DNA from: Bdellovibrionaceae bacterium UBA2339 | GTDB taxonomy: Bacteria; Bdellovibrionota; Bdellovibrionia; Bdellovibrionales; JAMPXM01 | Assembly: GCA_002344785.1 (NCBI GenBank) | Contig: DDUL01000007.1 | Location: 62,001 to 126,000 of the forward strand | Direction: 5' to 3' | DNA: 64,000 bases | In this document: positions 32,741 through 41,583 of the stretch, one piece after another | Layout of the letters: each line of letters starts with the position of its first letter | How positions within the stretch are numbered: position 1 is the first letter of the stretch | The notes under the pieces: model-generated | Databases searched by the model: none | Seen by the model: the letters and a program-made list of their open reading frames with translations, nothing else | What the model was told of the DNA's origin: nothing | Translations under genes and position numbers: made by a program

Positions 32741-35599
32741 TCACTTCTTCTTTGCCGTGTTCATTGGCGCGCTCTTACTTTTGGCCGTCGCTTGCCGATT
32801 GAATGCCGAGTCCACCAGACCTTTTTGCTCTTCTTGATGGCGCTTCTCGGAGCCAGTCGCGGGGCTTGCTCGCTCGTCGCGACCCGCATACAGCACAGGT
32901 ACATCCAGCATCTCTTGCAGGCGCGGCGCTACAAAAAACCAGGCCCCCATGTTCTTTGGCTCCTCTTGGCACCAAACGACGTCCTCAAGATTCGGATACG
33001 AATTGAAAATCGGCGTGAGGCGATGCTCAGGCCAAGGATAGAGCTGTTCCACGCGCACCAAAGCGATCTCGGCGGCGGCCTTCGAGTCGGTTTTGGCCAC
33101 TTCTTCGCGTCGTGCGAGCAGATCGTAATAAACTTTTCCAGAGCAAAGGATCAATCGCTTCACGCTCTTTTGCGCGGCTGTCGACTTGGTCGACTCATCG
33201 GCGATGACTTCTTGGAAGCTGCCGTTGACGAACGCCTCGATGGGCGAGACCACGCGCGGGTGGCGCAGCAGCGACTTAGGTGACATCACAATCAAAGGCT
33301 TGCGGAAATCGCGCTTCACCTGCCGACGGAGGGCGTGGAAGATTTGTGCGGGTGTGGTCATGTTCACGACCTGCATGTTGTCTTGCGCACAAAGCTGCAA
33401 GAAACGCTCAAGCCGCGCGGATGAATGCTCGGGCCCCTGGCCCTCATAGCCGTGCGGAAGCAAGAGCACCAAGCCCGACATGCGCTGCCACTTCTGTTCA
33501 GCTGAACTGATGAACTGATCGATGATGATTTGTGCACCGTTGACGAAGTCGCCGAACTGCGCCTCCCAAATGCTGAGGAACGTTGGATCCGATGAGGAGT
33601 TGCCGTACTCAAATCCCATCACCGCGAACTCGGAAAGAAATGAATCGTAAACGCAAAACTCAACTTCCGAGGGGTTGATGGTTCTGAGCGGATCGTACTT
33701 CTCGCCGGTCTTCACGTCGTACCAAGCCGCATGTCGATGCGTGAAGGTACCGCGAATCGCATCCTGACCCGTCAATCGAACCGGAATGCCTTCATGAAGA
33801 AGTGTGCCGTAGCAAAGCATCTCGGCCATGCCCCAATCCACCGCGCCCTCGCCTTGCAACATCGCTCGCCGCGACTCCAAAAGTTTGGCGAGCTTCGGAT
33901 GCGGATTGAAGCCGGCGGGTGTTGTGGTCAAGATTTCGCCGGTCTTAAGTAGCGTCTCACGCTTCACTTTGGTGTTGGTGTCCGCGCTGAAGTCTTCAGG
34001 CTTGGCGCGACGCAAGCCTTTCCACAATCCATCGAAGGCCAGAGGCGCCATCGCCGGCGGATTTTTCTTGGCGGCATCAAGGATGACCTGGAGCTTTTCA
34101 ATTTTTTGCTTAAAGACCTTTTCCGGCTCTTCATCCGTGATCACGCCTTCTTTCACCAAGCGCTGAGCGTACAAATCAAATGGCGTGGGATGCTTTTTGA
34201 TCTTCTCGTACATCAGCGGCTGTGTGAACGCTGGCTCATCGCCTTCGTTGTGTCCGAATCGGCGATAGCCGATCATGTTGATGACGATGTCGCGTTTGAA
34301 CTCTTGGCGGTAGCGAATCGCAATGCTCATGGCGCGACAGCAAGCCTCGACGTCATCGCCGTTCACATGCAGCACGGGTGCTTGAATGATCTTGGAAATG
34401 TCCGAGGCGTAAGGCGAAGATCTGGCGTTCTCAGGCTTCGTTGTGAAGCCGACTTGGTTATCGAGCACGATGTGCATGACACCGCCGACGGTGTAGGCCG
34501 GAAGCTGTGACATCTGCAGAGTTTCAGCCACGACACCTTGGCCAGCAAATGCGGCGTCACCATGAATCAAGACCGGCACGACCTTCTTGCGCTCCAACGT
34601 ATCTTGGCGTCGGCGCTGCTTGGCGCGTGTCATACCGCAGACAACGGGATTGACGGCTTCAAGATGCGACGGGTTGTACGCCATCGAAGCGTGAACCGGC
34701 TTACCGCTCTTAGACTTCTTATCCGACGAGTAGCCCATGTGATACTTCACATCGCCGTCGAAGAACTTCATGTCGGGACTTTGATAGCCTTCAAACTCCA
34801 TCAAAATGGTGTCGGTGGCTTTACCCATAAAGTTCGCCAGCATATTGAGTCGCCCGCGATGGGCCATGCCGACGACAACCTCTTCCATGCCGAGATCCGC
34901 ACCGACATCCACCAAGGTCTCCATCATCGGAATGAGAGAGTCCGTGCCTTCAATCGAAAAACGCTTCTTGCCGACGTAGCGCGTGTGCAAGAACTTCTCA
35001 AAGCTCTCCGTCTTGGCCAACTGGTCAAACACGCGCAGCTTGTCCTCGCGCGAGACCACAGGCAGCGCGTATCTCTGCCCGTCGCGATTCTGTTCCATCT
35101 CGTTGATGAACCACTGACGAAGCGAAGGTGTGCATTCGGAAAATTGCGCCGAGATGCTGCCGCAGTAGGAGGCGCGAAGATGCGCCAAAATTTCGCGCAG
35201 GCTTGCATCTGGCAAACCCACCACTCGTCCCACGGCGAAACGTTGATCGAGATCAGCTTCGGTGAGGCCAAAGTTATGCAGCTGCAGATCCGGATGGCTT
35301 TTCACGCTATCGGTGAGCGGATTTAATTTCGCTTCGTAGTGACCGTGATCGCGATAGGCATGGATGAGGCGAAACACATCCATCTCTTTTTCCGACAAGC
35401 CGGCTCCCGCCGTCGGCAAATTCTGACCGAACTCAACGCCCTCAAAGAACAATCGCCAATCGTCGCTGACACTTTGAGGGTCGCGCTTGAAGTTTTGGTA
35501 CTGCATCTCGATGAACTCGAGATTGGGGCGAGTGGCGAAATTAAATGGGCTGCGATCGAATGCGGAAGTTGAATTGGTCGACGAGCTTGATTGGTCCAC
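32741..35599 (-). CDS. sucA: 2-oxoglutarate dehydrogenase E1
   Basis: 952 residues from GTG 35599, with GAGGAC eight bases upstream. Thiamine-diphosphate enzyme that decarboxylates 2-oxoglutarate in the TCA cycle. N-terminal E1o segment (FNFATRPNLEFIEMQYQNFK), ThDP/Mg site HGDAAFAGQGVVAETL and VDNQVGF-like LDNQVGFTT, and the C-terminal VWCQEEPKNMGAW are characteristic. First gene of the operon with sucB and lpdA. Its promoter must lie in the 620-base region shared with lgt. Confidence 0.97.
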   Translation of the reverse strand: MDQSSSSTNSTSAFDRSPFNFATRPNLEFIEMQYQNFKRDPQSVSDDWRLFFEGVEFGQNLPTAGAGLSEKEMDVFRLIHAYRDHGHYEAKLNPLTDSVKSHPDLQLHNFGLTEADLDQRFAVGRVVGLPDASLREILAHLRASYCGSISAQFSECTPSLRQWFINEMEQNRDGQRYALPVVSREDKLRVFDQLAKTESFEKFLHTRYVGKKRFSIEGTDSLIPMMETLVDVGADLGMEEVVVGMAHRGRLNMLANFMGKATDTILMEFEGYQSPDMKFFDGDVKYHMGYSSDKKSKSGKPVHASMAYNPSHLEAVNPVVCGMTRAKQRRRQDTLERKKVVPVLIHGDAAFAGQGVVAETLQMSQLPAYTVGGVMHIVLDNQVGFTTKPENARSSPYASDISKIIQAPVLHVNGDDVEACCRAMSIAIRYRQEFKRDIVINMIGYRRFGHNEGDEPAFTQPLMYEKIKKHPTPFDLYAQRLVKEGVITDEEPEKVFKQKIEKLQVILDAAKKNPPAMAPLAFDGLWKGLRRAKPEDFSADTNTKVKRETLLKTGEILTTTPAGFNPHPKLAKLLESRRAMLQGEGAVDWGMAEMLCYGTLLHEGIPVRLTGQDAIRGTFTHRHAAWYDVKTGEKYDPLRTINPSEVEFCVYDSFLSEFAVMGFEYGNSSSDPTFLSIWEAQFGDFVNGAQIIIDQFISSAEQKWQRMSGLVLLLPHGYEGQGPEHSSARLERFLQLCAQDNMQVVNMTTPAQIFHALRRQVKRDFRKPLIVMSPKSLLRHPRVVSPIEAFVNGSFQEVIADESTKSTAAQKSVKRLILCSGKVYYDLLARREEVAKTDSKAAAEIALVRVEQLYPWPEHRLTPIFNSYPNLEDVVWCQEEPKNMGAWFFVAPRLQEMLDVPVLYAGRDERASPATGSEKRHQEEQKGLVDSAFNRQATAKSKSAPMNTAKKK

Positions 35600-35833
35600 A
35601 CGTCCTCACATGTCCGCGTCTTAGAGCTTCGCAAGTCGCGGGAAAAATTTGCGTCTTCGGATTCATCGAAGATCCGCAGTCTTCGGCCGGCGTGGAGCGA
35701 ACTCAACGCCGAACAAGCTTCAAGTCTGCAAATCCTCTCGCTTTTTTATACTGCTTTCGCTGGCATTTGGGCAGAGCTTGGACGCTGTATTTCAAAGCTT
35801 TATGCTCTTAGGTCGAGCCTTGCTTCGACGTCG

Positions 35834-35870
35834 GCCACTCGAGCCGCGACTCTAGTCGCGTAAGAGTGGC
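35834..35870. repeat. Two-tier hairpin in the sucA-lgt intergenic region
   Basis: GCCACTC (35834-35840) pairs with GAGTGGC (35864-35870), enclosing CGCGACT (35845-35851), CT, AGTCGCG (35854-35860). Fourteen perfect base pairs with a small internal loop. It may be a terminator or processing structure, or a small structured RNA element. Confidence 0.6.
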
Positions 35871-35887
35871 GCCAAAGTGGGTTTGCG

Positions 35888-35899
35888 CCTGTGGCCTCG
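35888..35899 (-). repeat. Dispersed motif CGAGGCCACAGG, copy 6 (minus strand)
   Basis: CCTGTGGCCTCG on the plus strand, followed by A. The only exact copy in reverse orientation and one of two in non-coding DNA. Confidence 0.6.
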
Positions 35900-36079
35900 A
35901 CCATCTGCAATTGGGTCACAGTTGGTGGGTCCGAGCTGTGAGGCATGGGGCGCTTGCGCAGTTTGTGATGCAATTTGCGACATGGGCTCGCTGGAAGTTT
36001 AGGCAGTCGATCCAAAGCGAGCGCGGGAAAAATGCGTTCGCATTGCTCGTTGCCTCTCAGGCCAAGCGGCGTTACGCCT

Positions 36080-36115
36080 AGAAGTAGAACCAGAAGCAGA
36101 ACCAGAAGCAGAGCC
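36080..36115. repeat. 12-bp tandem repeat, three units
   Basis: AGAAGTAGAACC, AGAAGCAGAACC, AGAAGCAGAGCC (36080, 36092, 36104). It lies about 105 bases before lgt. The rest of 35600-36219 holds only small hairpins (for example TCTTCG/CGAAGA near 35655) and no supported gene; a 111-codon minus-strand frame across it lacks a ribosome-binding site. Confidence 0.65.
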
Positions 36116-36219
36116 AAAATCAGATCTGGCGCCATGACAGAACTTGATGACAGATCTTTAAAGAGTTGCGCCTGAAATTTGGCCGACTCCAGCCGACTTG
36201 ATGAACTTCGGAGGCGCAA

Positions 36220-37380
36220 TTGAACGAGCCAGCCCTTTCCGCCACCCCCGCGCAACTTCCGCTTCAGGCGGCCATTGACCAAGGTGTGATCGCACCTGAA
36301 CTTCACGAAGCTTGGGTGCATCAGCTTGACCCTTTTCTGTGGCAAATTTCAGGTGAAGTGGGACTGCGTTGGTACGGACTCGCCTATTTGTTCGGCTTCA
36401 TTTGCGGCTACTATTTGATGCGCCTGATGGCCCGACGCGGCAGAGGCGGTCTGCCTGAACATCTCATCGCCGATTACCTAGTCGCCGTTGTTCTCGGCAC
36501 CATGATCGGTGGCCGCTTGGGTTACGCGATTTTCTATAGTCAGGATCTGCTGACCGACTTTTCGGCGAGCTTTCCGTTTTGGGGAGTCTTGCGCGTTTGG
36601 GAAGGCGGCATGGCCAGCCACGGCGGCATCATCGGCATCACCTTGGCCGGCGTATGGTTTGCGAGAAAACATAAACTCGACTGGATGAATCTGGGCGACC
36701 TTGCGACTTTGGGCGGCTCCATCGGCGTGGCCGCAGGACGCGTGGCGAACTTCATCAATGGCGAACTTTATGGTCGGCCGGTCGAGTCCGCGGTGAGTTG
36801 GGCCGTCAAGTTTCCAAGCGAACTTTTCCTTTGGCTCAAACATGACTTGGGTAAGCCATTGACCAGTCAGGATCCAGATCTTTTGCCCCGACTCTCCGAA
36901 GTCGTCACACATGTCGGTGTTTCGGCCGAGCAATGGGCGGAATGGACAGCGCGACTTCGCTCCAGCCAAGGTGCACGAATCGAAATTCAAAACGTCATCT
37001 ACCGCATCATCGAGGGCTCACAAAATGGCAACGAGCCTTTGATTCAATCTCTGCAACAAGTGCTGACGGCGCGACACCCTTCGCAACTTTACGCCAGTTT
37101 GCTCGAAGGGCTTTTCACTTTCACCGTGGGGATGATGTTCTGGCGAAAGCCGCAAAAGCCCGGCGTGGTCGGCGGAATTTGGATCATCACCTATGCGATC
37201 GTGCGAATTCTCGATGAGTCTTGGCGAATGCCGGATGCGCACATCGGCTTAAGCCAACTCGGCTTGAGTCGCGGCCAAGAGATTTCGATCTTCATGCTGT
37301 TGATCGGCATCGGCGTGCTACTGTTTGCGCTGAAACGTCCAGTTGCGAAAGTGGGCGGATGGGCCAAGGGCGCCAACTGA
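36220..37380 (+). CDS. lgt: Prolipoprotein diacylglyceryl transferase
   Basis: 386 residues from TTG 36220, with GGAGG six bases before. It transfers diacylglycerol from phosphatidylglycerol to lipobox cysteines in the inner membrane; the many lipoproteins in this window are substrates. LRWYGLAYLFGF, VWEGGMASHGGIIG and the family signature GRVANFINGELYG (Arg174, Asn177) are intact, and HPSQLYASLLEG follows. Between ELYGR (186) and HPSQLY (286) there are 100 residues, about twice the E. coli spacing; this periplasmic insert is helical and not conserved. The N-terminal 35 residues are also extra. Confidence 0.94.
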   Translation: MNEPALSATPAQLPLQAAIDQGVIAPELHEAWVHQLDPFLWQISGEVGLRWYGLAYLFGFICGYYLMRLMARRGRGGLPEHLIADYLVAVVLGTMIGGRLGYAIFYSQDLLTDFSASFPFWGVLRVWEGGMASHGGIIGITLAGVWFARKHKLDWMNLGDLATLGGSIGVAAGRVANFINGELYGRPVESAVSWAVKFPSELFLWLKHDLGKPLTSQDPDLLPRLSEVVTHVGVSAEQWAEWTARLRSSQGARIEIQNVIYRIIEGSQNGNEPLIQSLQQVLTARHPSQLYASLLEGLFTFTVGMMFWRKPQKPGVVGGIWIITYAIVRILDESWRMPDAHIGLSQLGLSRGQEISIFMLLIGIGVLLFALKRPVAKVGGWAKGAN

Positions 37381-37483
37381 GGAAACTCAGCTCAAGACAA
37401 GCGAACTTCCACTAGGCCTCTGTCGGCCTCGACCTCGCTCGACGGGACAGCGCCAATCGAGATTCGATAAACTCAAGTTCACT

Positions 37484-38986
37484 GTGTCGAATCTCACCAC
37501 GCCCTCGCGACGAAGGAATCGTCGCAACGCTTGGATCGGTTGGGCCATGGCTTGGCCACTGCTTGGCCTTGGCCTTGTGTATTTCGGCGCGGCCTGGACG
37601 CTGCAAGTCTGGCATCGCTCCCTCATCAGCGAGACCACCCCAGCGCGCACCTCCATATCCCTACAAAGCCAAAGGCCTCATGCTCTCACCTGGCTTGAGG
37701 ATGATCGCCGCTCGATTCACTTACTGCTTCGACAGCTCGATCAAGCCCAATCCCAAGTCGATGTGGATTGGCACATCACCGGAATTGACGAACACACGCA
37801 GCTTAAGCTCTACGCGCTCACGCAGATTGCCAAACGCGGCGTGAAAATTCGCATGCGCTTGGATTTTGCGAATGCGATCGAAGCTGAACAGGTGAGCGCT
37901 TGGCTTACCGAGCTTCAGCGCGCCGGGGTTGAGGTCCGCTCGCCGCGCTTTCCTCGTCTACAAATCGGCATTCGCCGATTCTGGACACGAACACCCGGAT
38001 CCATCATGACTCTGCGGGCGCCCGAATGGCTTCAGAACAAGTGGGCCCAGGCGCTTCAGTTTCAAACCGGCCGTAGCGTGCAGTGGATCTTCGATAACAA
38101 AAGATGGCTGTTGAGTTCGCGCGCCGACAGTCGATCATCGCTGTTCATTGAAGGCGAAGTGGTGCGCGGAGCCGTCGCGGGATTCAACTCGGCTTGGGCC
38201 CATGCTTCGTATTCGCACACGCCCAATCAACAACAGCGTGCCGCTTCCGCGGTGACCATGGCATCGACCTCTCACGAGCCGCGAACAACTCGCTTCGATG
38301 TGCAGTCCGAATGGTCGCGCTGGCTTCGCCACATTCGCCAACCTCAGTTGGCTCGCGCGCTGAATGAGCAACGTCGTCTCTGCAAGGACATGCTGATGGC
38401 CATTGAGCCTGCGACGACGCCCGAAGCGCGGCGCCTGATCCCCCGCCTTCTTCACCACCAGGCGCAGCGAACTCGAGCCGAACTGCGGCTCGAGTTCCCA
38501 CACTTATCCTTGCAGGATGATGCCTTGGATGTCTTTCAGAGCCTCACGCAAAGAAAGACGCCCGCACGTGTGCTGATGAATCCGCTGGCGCACGCCTCGC
38601 ATCCGGCGAGTGTCGCCTTAGGCATGAGTCGTCTTCGCCATCTGTCACTCACGCAAACGGATGTGTCCTTGCAAAGCGCGAAGCCGGCAGCACCTCAGCA
38701 CTATCTATGGATGAGCGACAATCAGGTGCTTGCCTATGGAAACTTCAATTTGCGTCGCCAGTCGACGCGTGCGGAACCCGAGTTGTTGGTGATCTGTCGG
38801 CAATCTTCCGCATTGGTGCAAGATGCGCAGACGCATTTTGAATCGCGCTGGAGTTCCGCGACACCTGTACTTCGCGGCGGATGGGTGGAAGATCAGACGG
38901 CATGGTGGTCCAACGCGAGCTGGTCACAGCGGGCGATGCTGTTTGGGATGTTTCCGATCGCGCATTGGATCGACTCGAGCCTTTGA
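37484..38986 (+). CDS. Phospholipase D-like membrane-anchored protein lacking HKD residues
   Basis: About 500 residues from GTG 37484 (start uncertain). Basic N-terminus (PSRRRNRRN) and one transmembrane anchor (IGWAMAWPLLGLGLVYFGAA). DQAQSQVDVDWHITGIDEHT with AQIAKRGVKIRMRLD-type text matches the first beta-alpha unit of PLD/cardiolipin-synthase proteins, and LWMSDNQVLAYGNFNLRRQS with EPELLVIC matches the region after the second HKD. But the HxK positions before that Asp read Gln-His-Tyr, and the first HKD equivalent (SSRADSRSSLFIEG) is also lost. Lipid or nucleic-acid hydrolysis is therefore unlikely. It follows lgt after about 100 bases. Confidence 0.65.
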   Translation: MSNLTTPSRRRNRRNAWIGWAMAWPLLGLGLVYFGAAWTLQVWHRSLISETTPARTSISLQSQRPHALTWLEDDRRSIHLLLRQLDQAQSQVDVDWHITGIDEHTQLKLYALTQIAKRGVKIRMRLDFANAIEAEQVSAWLTELQRAGVEVRSPRFPRLQIGIRRFWTRTPGSIMTLRAPEWLQNKWAQALQFQTGRSVQWIFDNKRWLLSSRADSRSSLFIEGEVVRGAVAGFNSAWAHASYSHTPNQQQRAASAVTMASTSHEPRTTRFDVQSEWSRWLRHIRQPQLARALNEQRRLCKDMLMAIEPATTPEARRLIPRLLHHQAQRTRAELRLEFPHLSLQDDALDVFQSLTQRKTPARVLMNPLAHASHPASVALGMSRLRHLSLTQTDVSLQSAKPAAPQHYLWMSDNQVLAYGNFNLRRQSTRAEPELLVICRQSSALVQDAQTHFESRWSSATPVLRGGWVEDQTAWWSNASWSQRAMLFGMFPIAHWIDSSL

Positions 38987-39021
38987 GCCGAATCTTCGAG
39001 AGCGCACACAAAGTGCGCCGC

Positions 39022-39738
39022 TTAATTGAATCCCCGGCCCGTGAGTTTTTTGAGCGCGCGAATCGCGACTTGCACAGCTTCATCATCCACGTGCGGCGCG
39101 AACACAATGCCAAAGAAGAATCCAAACATCGCGCGAATCGCCGCGGGCTCGAACTCTGGGAACAAACGCTGCAACTTGCGGATGTAGGTCGCCTCAAGCG
39201 AGCGAATCTCCTCGCCGATTTCCGTGGGGCGATCGCGATGCGTGAGATAGAAGTTGCACAAGTTCGGCGCTTGATTGGCGACATCGCGGGAGAGCTTCAC
39301 GGTCTCCGCCCAACGGCCATCTCTCCACATCGCCGTTCGCTCGGGATTGGTGGCCACGATTTCTTCGCCGATCACGGAGATCGCTTCGCGAAGAATCGAA
39401 GATTTAGAGCGACCAAAATGATAATAAATGAGCGAGCGCGTGATCCCGCTTTTTCGCGATAAATCCGACATCGTCCACTTCAAATGCCCTTTGCGAAAAT
39501 CCAATTCGAGAGCGGCATTCAAGACCCGCCAAAACGTCGAGTCTCGATCTCGCATTTTTTCGCGTTTCTTGCGTCGCAGTCCCTCATGATCACCGCCGCT
39601 TTCAGAAATCGGAGCCGTTTCGGCGGCAGGTGGCGGCGAGTCCATTTGGACATCCCACGACGCGTTCGTCGACTCCGTGGTCGACGAGCTGATTGCGGAG
39701 GCCTCGAGATCTCGATCAAATGCGAATGATTTGTTCAT
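39022..39738 (-). CDS. TetR-family transcriptional regulator
   Basis: 238 residues from ATG 39738. A 55-residue Ser/Thr/Pro-rich, acidic N-terminal tail precedes the DNA-binding domain with helix-turn-helix WTMSDLSRKSGITRSLIYYH then FGRSKSSIL. The C-terminal ligand domain includes NLCNFYLTHRDRPTEIG and FGFFFGIVFAPHVDDE. Usually a repressor of adjacent genes; the divergent neighbour is the Cys-rich exported protein, sharing an intergenic region of about 100 bases. The ligand is unknown. Confidence 0.88.
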   Translation of the reverse strand: MNKSFAFDRDLEASAISSSTTESTNASWDVQMDSPPPAAETAPISESGGDHEGLRRKKREKMRDRDSTFWRVLNAALELDFRKGHLKWTMSDLSRKSGITRSLIYYHFGRSKSSILREAISVIGEEIVATNPERTAMWRDGRWAETVKLSRDVANQAPNLCNFYLTHRDRPTEIGEEIRSLEATYIRKLQRLFPEFEPAAIRAMFGFFFGIVFAPHVDDEAVQVAIRALKKLTGRGFN

Positions 39739-39842
39739 AGGCAAATTACCTCTACACTTTGGCATCAGTTCAAGCTGAAATCATCGAGATGTCGATAGAT
39801 TTCGTTCGTAAAGACCGGCCTCACTCCATCGAGAAGGTGAAT

Positions 39843-40220
39843 GTGACAAAACTCGCAGCGGCCCTTTTACTGACCCAAGTCCTGGCTTTGAGCACTTTCA
39901 CAGCGGCAGAGGCCTCCACATCCAGCGATTCCCTCACCAAGCTCAAAAGTCGTCAGAAGCGCTTTCAGTCTTGTCGCAAGGACGCGGACTGCACCACTCT
40001 CGCCTATGGCCAAATCCCATGCGGAGGACCGGCCGCGTTTTTGATTGTCAATTCCAAGGGCGCCAAGGACGCGCAGCTAAGAAAGCTCGCTGAAAAGATC
40101 ACCAAGGAACAAGGCGAGGAACAAAAGCAGCAAGGTCTTGCAGGCATCTGCATGATGACGCCTGAACCGCGTGTGAAATGCATGAAACAAATTTGCCAAG
40201 AGTCCGCGCCGACTGATTAA
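39843..40220 (+). CDS. Cysteine-rich exported protein
   Basis: 125 residues from GTG 39843 (GAAGG five bases before); longer starts at 39759 or 39789 would bury the signal peptide. Signal: KLAAALLLTQVLALSTFTAAEA. The mature part has six cysteines: SCRKDADCTTL, IPCGGPAAF, GICMM, KCMKQICQ. The CxxDxDC plus CGGP pattern recurs in small secreted proteobacterial proteins that are probably disulfide-stabilised. A helical Lys/Gln/Glu stretch lies between. Function unknown; possibly controlled by the divergent TetR gene. Confidence 0.72.
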   Translation: MTKLAAALLLTQVLALSTFTAAEASTSSDSLTKLKSRQKRFQSCRKDADCTTLAYGQIPCGGPAAFLIVNSKGAKDAQLRKLAEKITKEQGEEQKQQGLAGICMMTPEPRVKCMKQICQESAPTD

Positions 40221-40227
40221 TTCGGAA

Positions 40228-41301
40228 TCACTTAAAGCAACTGCGAATGCGAATTTCTTGCGGATAGACAAGCTCGCTGGCGCTATCCCACCAGCCGGTT
40301 CGGCCCGCAAACCGACCGACGCCTGCATCCGTCCAGCCTACAGGACATGCGGCAGGATCTAAGGATCCACCACCTGTGTTCAAGCCACTTTCCAAATATA
40401 TGACGGCCTTACCGCCAGTGCCTAGGCATTGCCGTTTCAACAACACTTGCGGCCGTTGATTACCCGTCGCCAAATCATAATAGCCTTCGTAACCAGCTTG
40501 CTGAGCGATTCCGAGATCTGTCCAACCCGCAGGACAAGCCGCCGGCTGCATAGGACCCGCGCCGACATCCAAGCCGCCATAATTGATCAAGAAGGGTACA
40601 CCACCACCGGCTGTGTCTTGAATCGTGCCATCTGGAAACTTGATTCCGCCGGATGTGGATTCGACAAGTCCCGCGACGGTGAGTTTTTCTGTGGGATTCG
40701 TCACGCCCACTCCGACTCTTCCCGCCATATAGAAAATGTCGTTCGGATTGCCGGGCGAAATCTGCCAAAGCCCATCTGAGCCTGAGGCAATCGCGATACA
40801 TGTTGTCACTTGGTTGGTGGCGTTGACCGTGGCGAGCACTCGAACATCGCGCATGTAGACTCTCGGCCCCACCGGATCACCCAGCGGCTCAAGCTGCAAG
40901 GTGAGCTTCGCTCGACCCTTGGTGGGCTCAGTGACCGAATCCGGCGTGTAGCCGCCAATGTGAGCCGACACAAATCGCAGCATGTTGTTTTGATAAACTT
41001 GCCCGGTCACAAACGCATCGGAACCGTCGGCTTTGACGATCTTCGTAAGGTTGGTGCCGGCACCCGTCACCAGATCACCACTAAAGTTTTGTTGGCAGGT
41101 GTTGGCTTGGCTCAGCAAATTGATCACTTCGCCTTCAAACAGGCGAACCGCATCGCGAACTTCGACAGCGCGTTGGCCGCGCATAGAAAAGTTAAACATC
41201 GTCGCCATCGCCAGCGACAAAAACGCCGTGATTCCAGCCACGATGATGACTTGAACGAGCGATTGTCCCCGCACGCCGATGCGTTCCCGCCGCTGTAACA
41301 T
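40228..41301 (-). CDS. Pilin-like protein fused to tail-fibre-like and repeated C-terminal modules
   Basis: 357 residues. The N-terminus RRERIGVRGQSLVQVIIVAG then ITAFLSLAMATMF is a class III (prepilin) signal with cleavage after Gly; position +5 is Gln instead of Glu. Residues 40-170 are a pilin-like globular part with a Cys pair (NTCQQN, VTTCIAI). Then RVGVGVTNPTEKLTVAG and SGGIKFPDGTIQDTAGGG resemble the collar/shaft repeats of phage tail fibres. The last 105 residues hold two copies of a module: ACPAGWTDLGIAQQAGYEGYY with RQCL, and ACPVGWTDAGVGRFAGRTGWW with RSCF. It is probably a surface adhesin or minor pilin. No pilus-assembly gene is near. Converges with the Cys-rich gene. Confidence 0.72.
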   Translation of the reverse strand: MLQRRERIGVRGQSLVQVIIVAGITAFLSLAMATMFNFSMRGQRAVEVRDAVRLFEGEVINLLSQANTCQQNFSGDLVTGAGTNLTKIVKADGSDAFVTGQVYQNNMLRFVSAHIGGYTPDSVTEPTKGRAKLTLQLEPLGDPVGPRVYMRDVRVLATVNATNQVTTCIAIASGSDGLWQISPGNPNDIFYMAGRVGVGVTNPTEKLTVAGLVESTSGGIKFPDGTIQDTAGGGVPFLINYGGLDVGAGPMQPAACPAGWTDLGIAQQAGYEGYYDLATGNQRPQVLLKRQCLGTGGKAVIYLESGLNTGGGSLDPAACPVGWTDAGVGRFAGRTGWWDSASELVYPQEIRIRSCFK

Positions 41302-41583
41302 ACGCCCTTAGCATGAACTGAACAGGACTGAAACTGAATGCGGCCGAGGCCTAGCGTCTCGATTCAAGACACAAGTCGAGCCTAAGTCTCCTTCGCCGGA
41401 CTCACCATTGCGAACGCATCGTCCAAACAAGCCCTTCTTTCATCCGGACCACCTCACGTATTGGAACTTCGGCTTGAGTTCTCCATAATGAACAGCAAGC
41501 CCGTGCGAAATTCGCCTCAATCGTTAGCAACTTGTTGAGACGCAATTTTGAATTCGACGGCTTCATGGGGAAAGGAAGCGCGT

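Noticed and set aside
35800..36135. 111-codon minus-strand frame with a signal-like Leu/Val-rich start (ALLLVLLLVLLLG)
   Set aside because: The hydrophobic stretch is a by-product of the 12-bp tandem repeat; there is no ribosome-binding site, and the frame runs through the two-tier hairpin and the dispersed word.
39022..40220. TetR regulator plus Cys-rich protein as a toxin-antitoxin pair
   Set aside because: The TetR protein has a normal ligand-binding domain, and the other protein is secreted and disulfide-type; nothing indicates toxicity.
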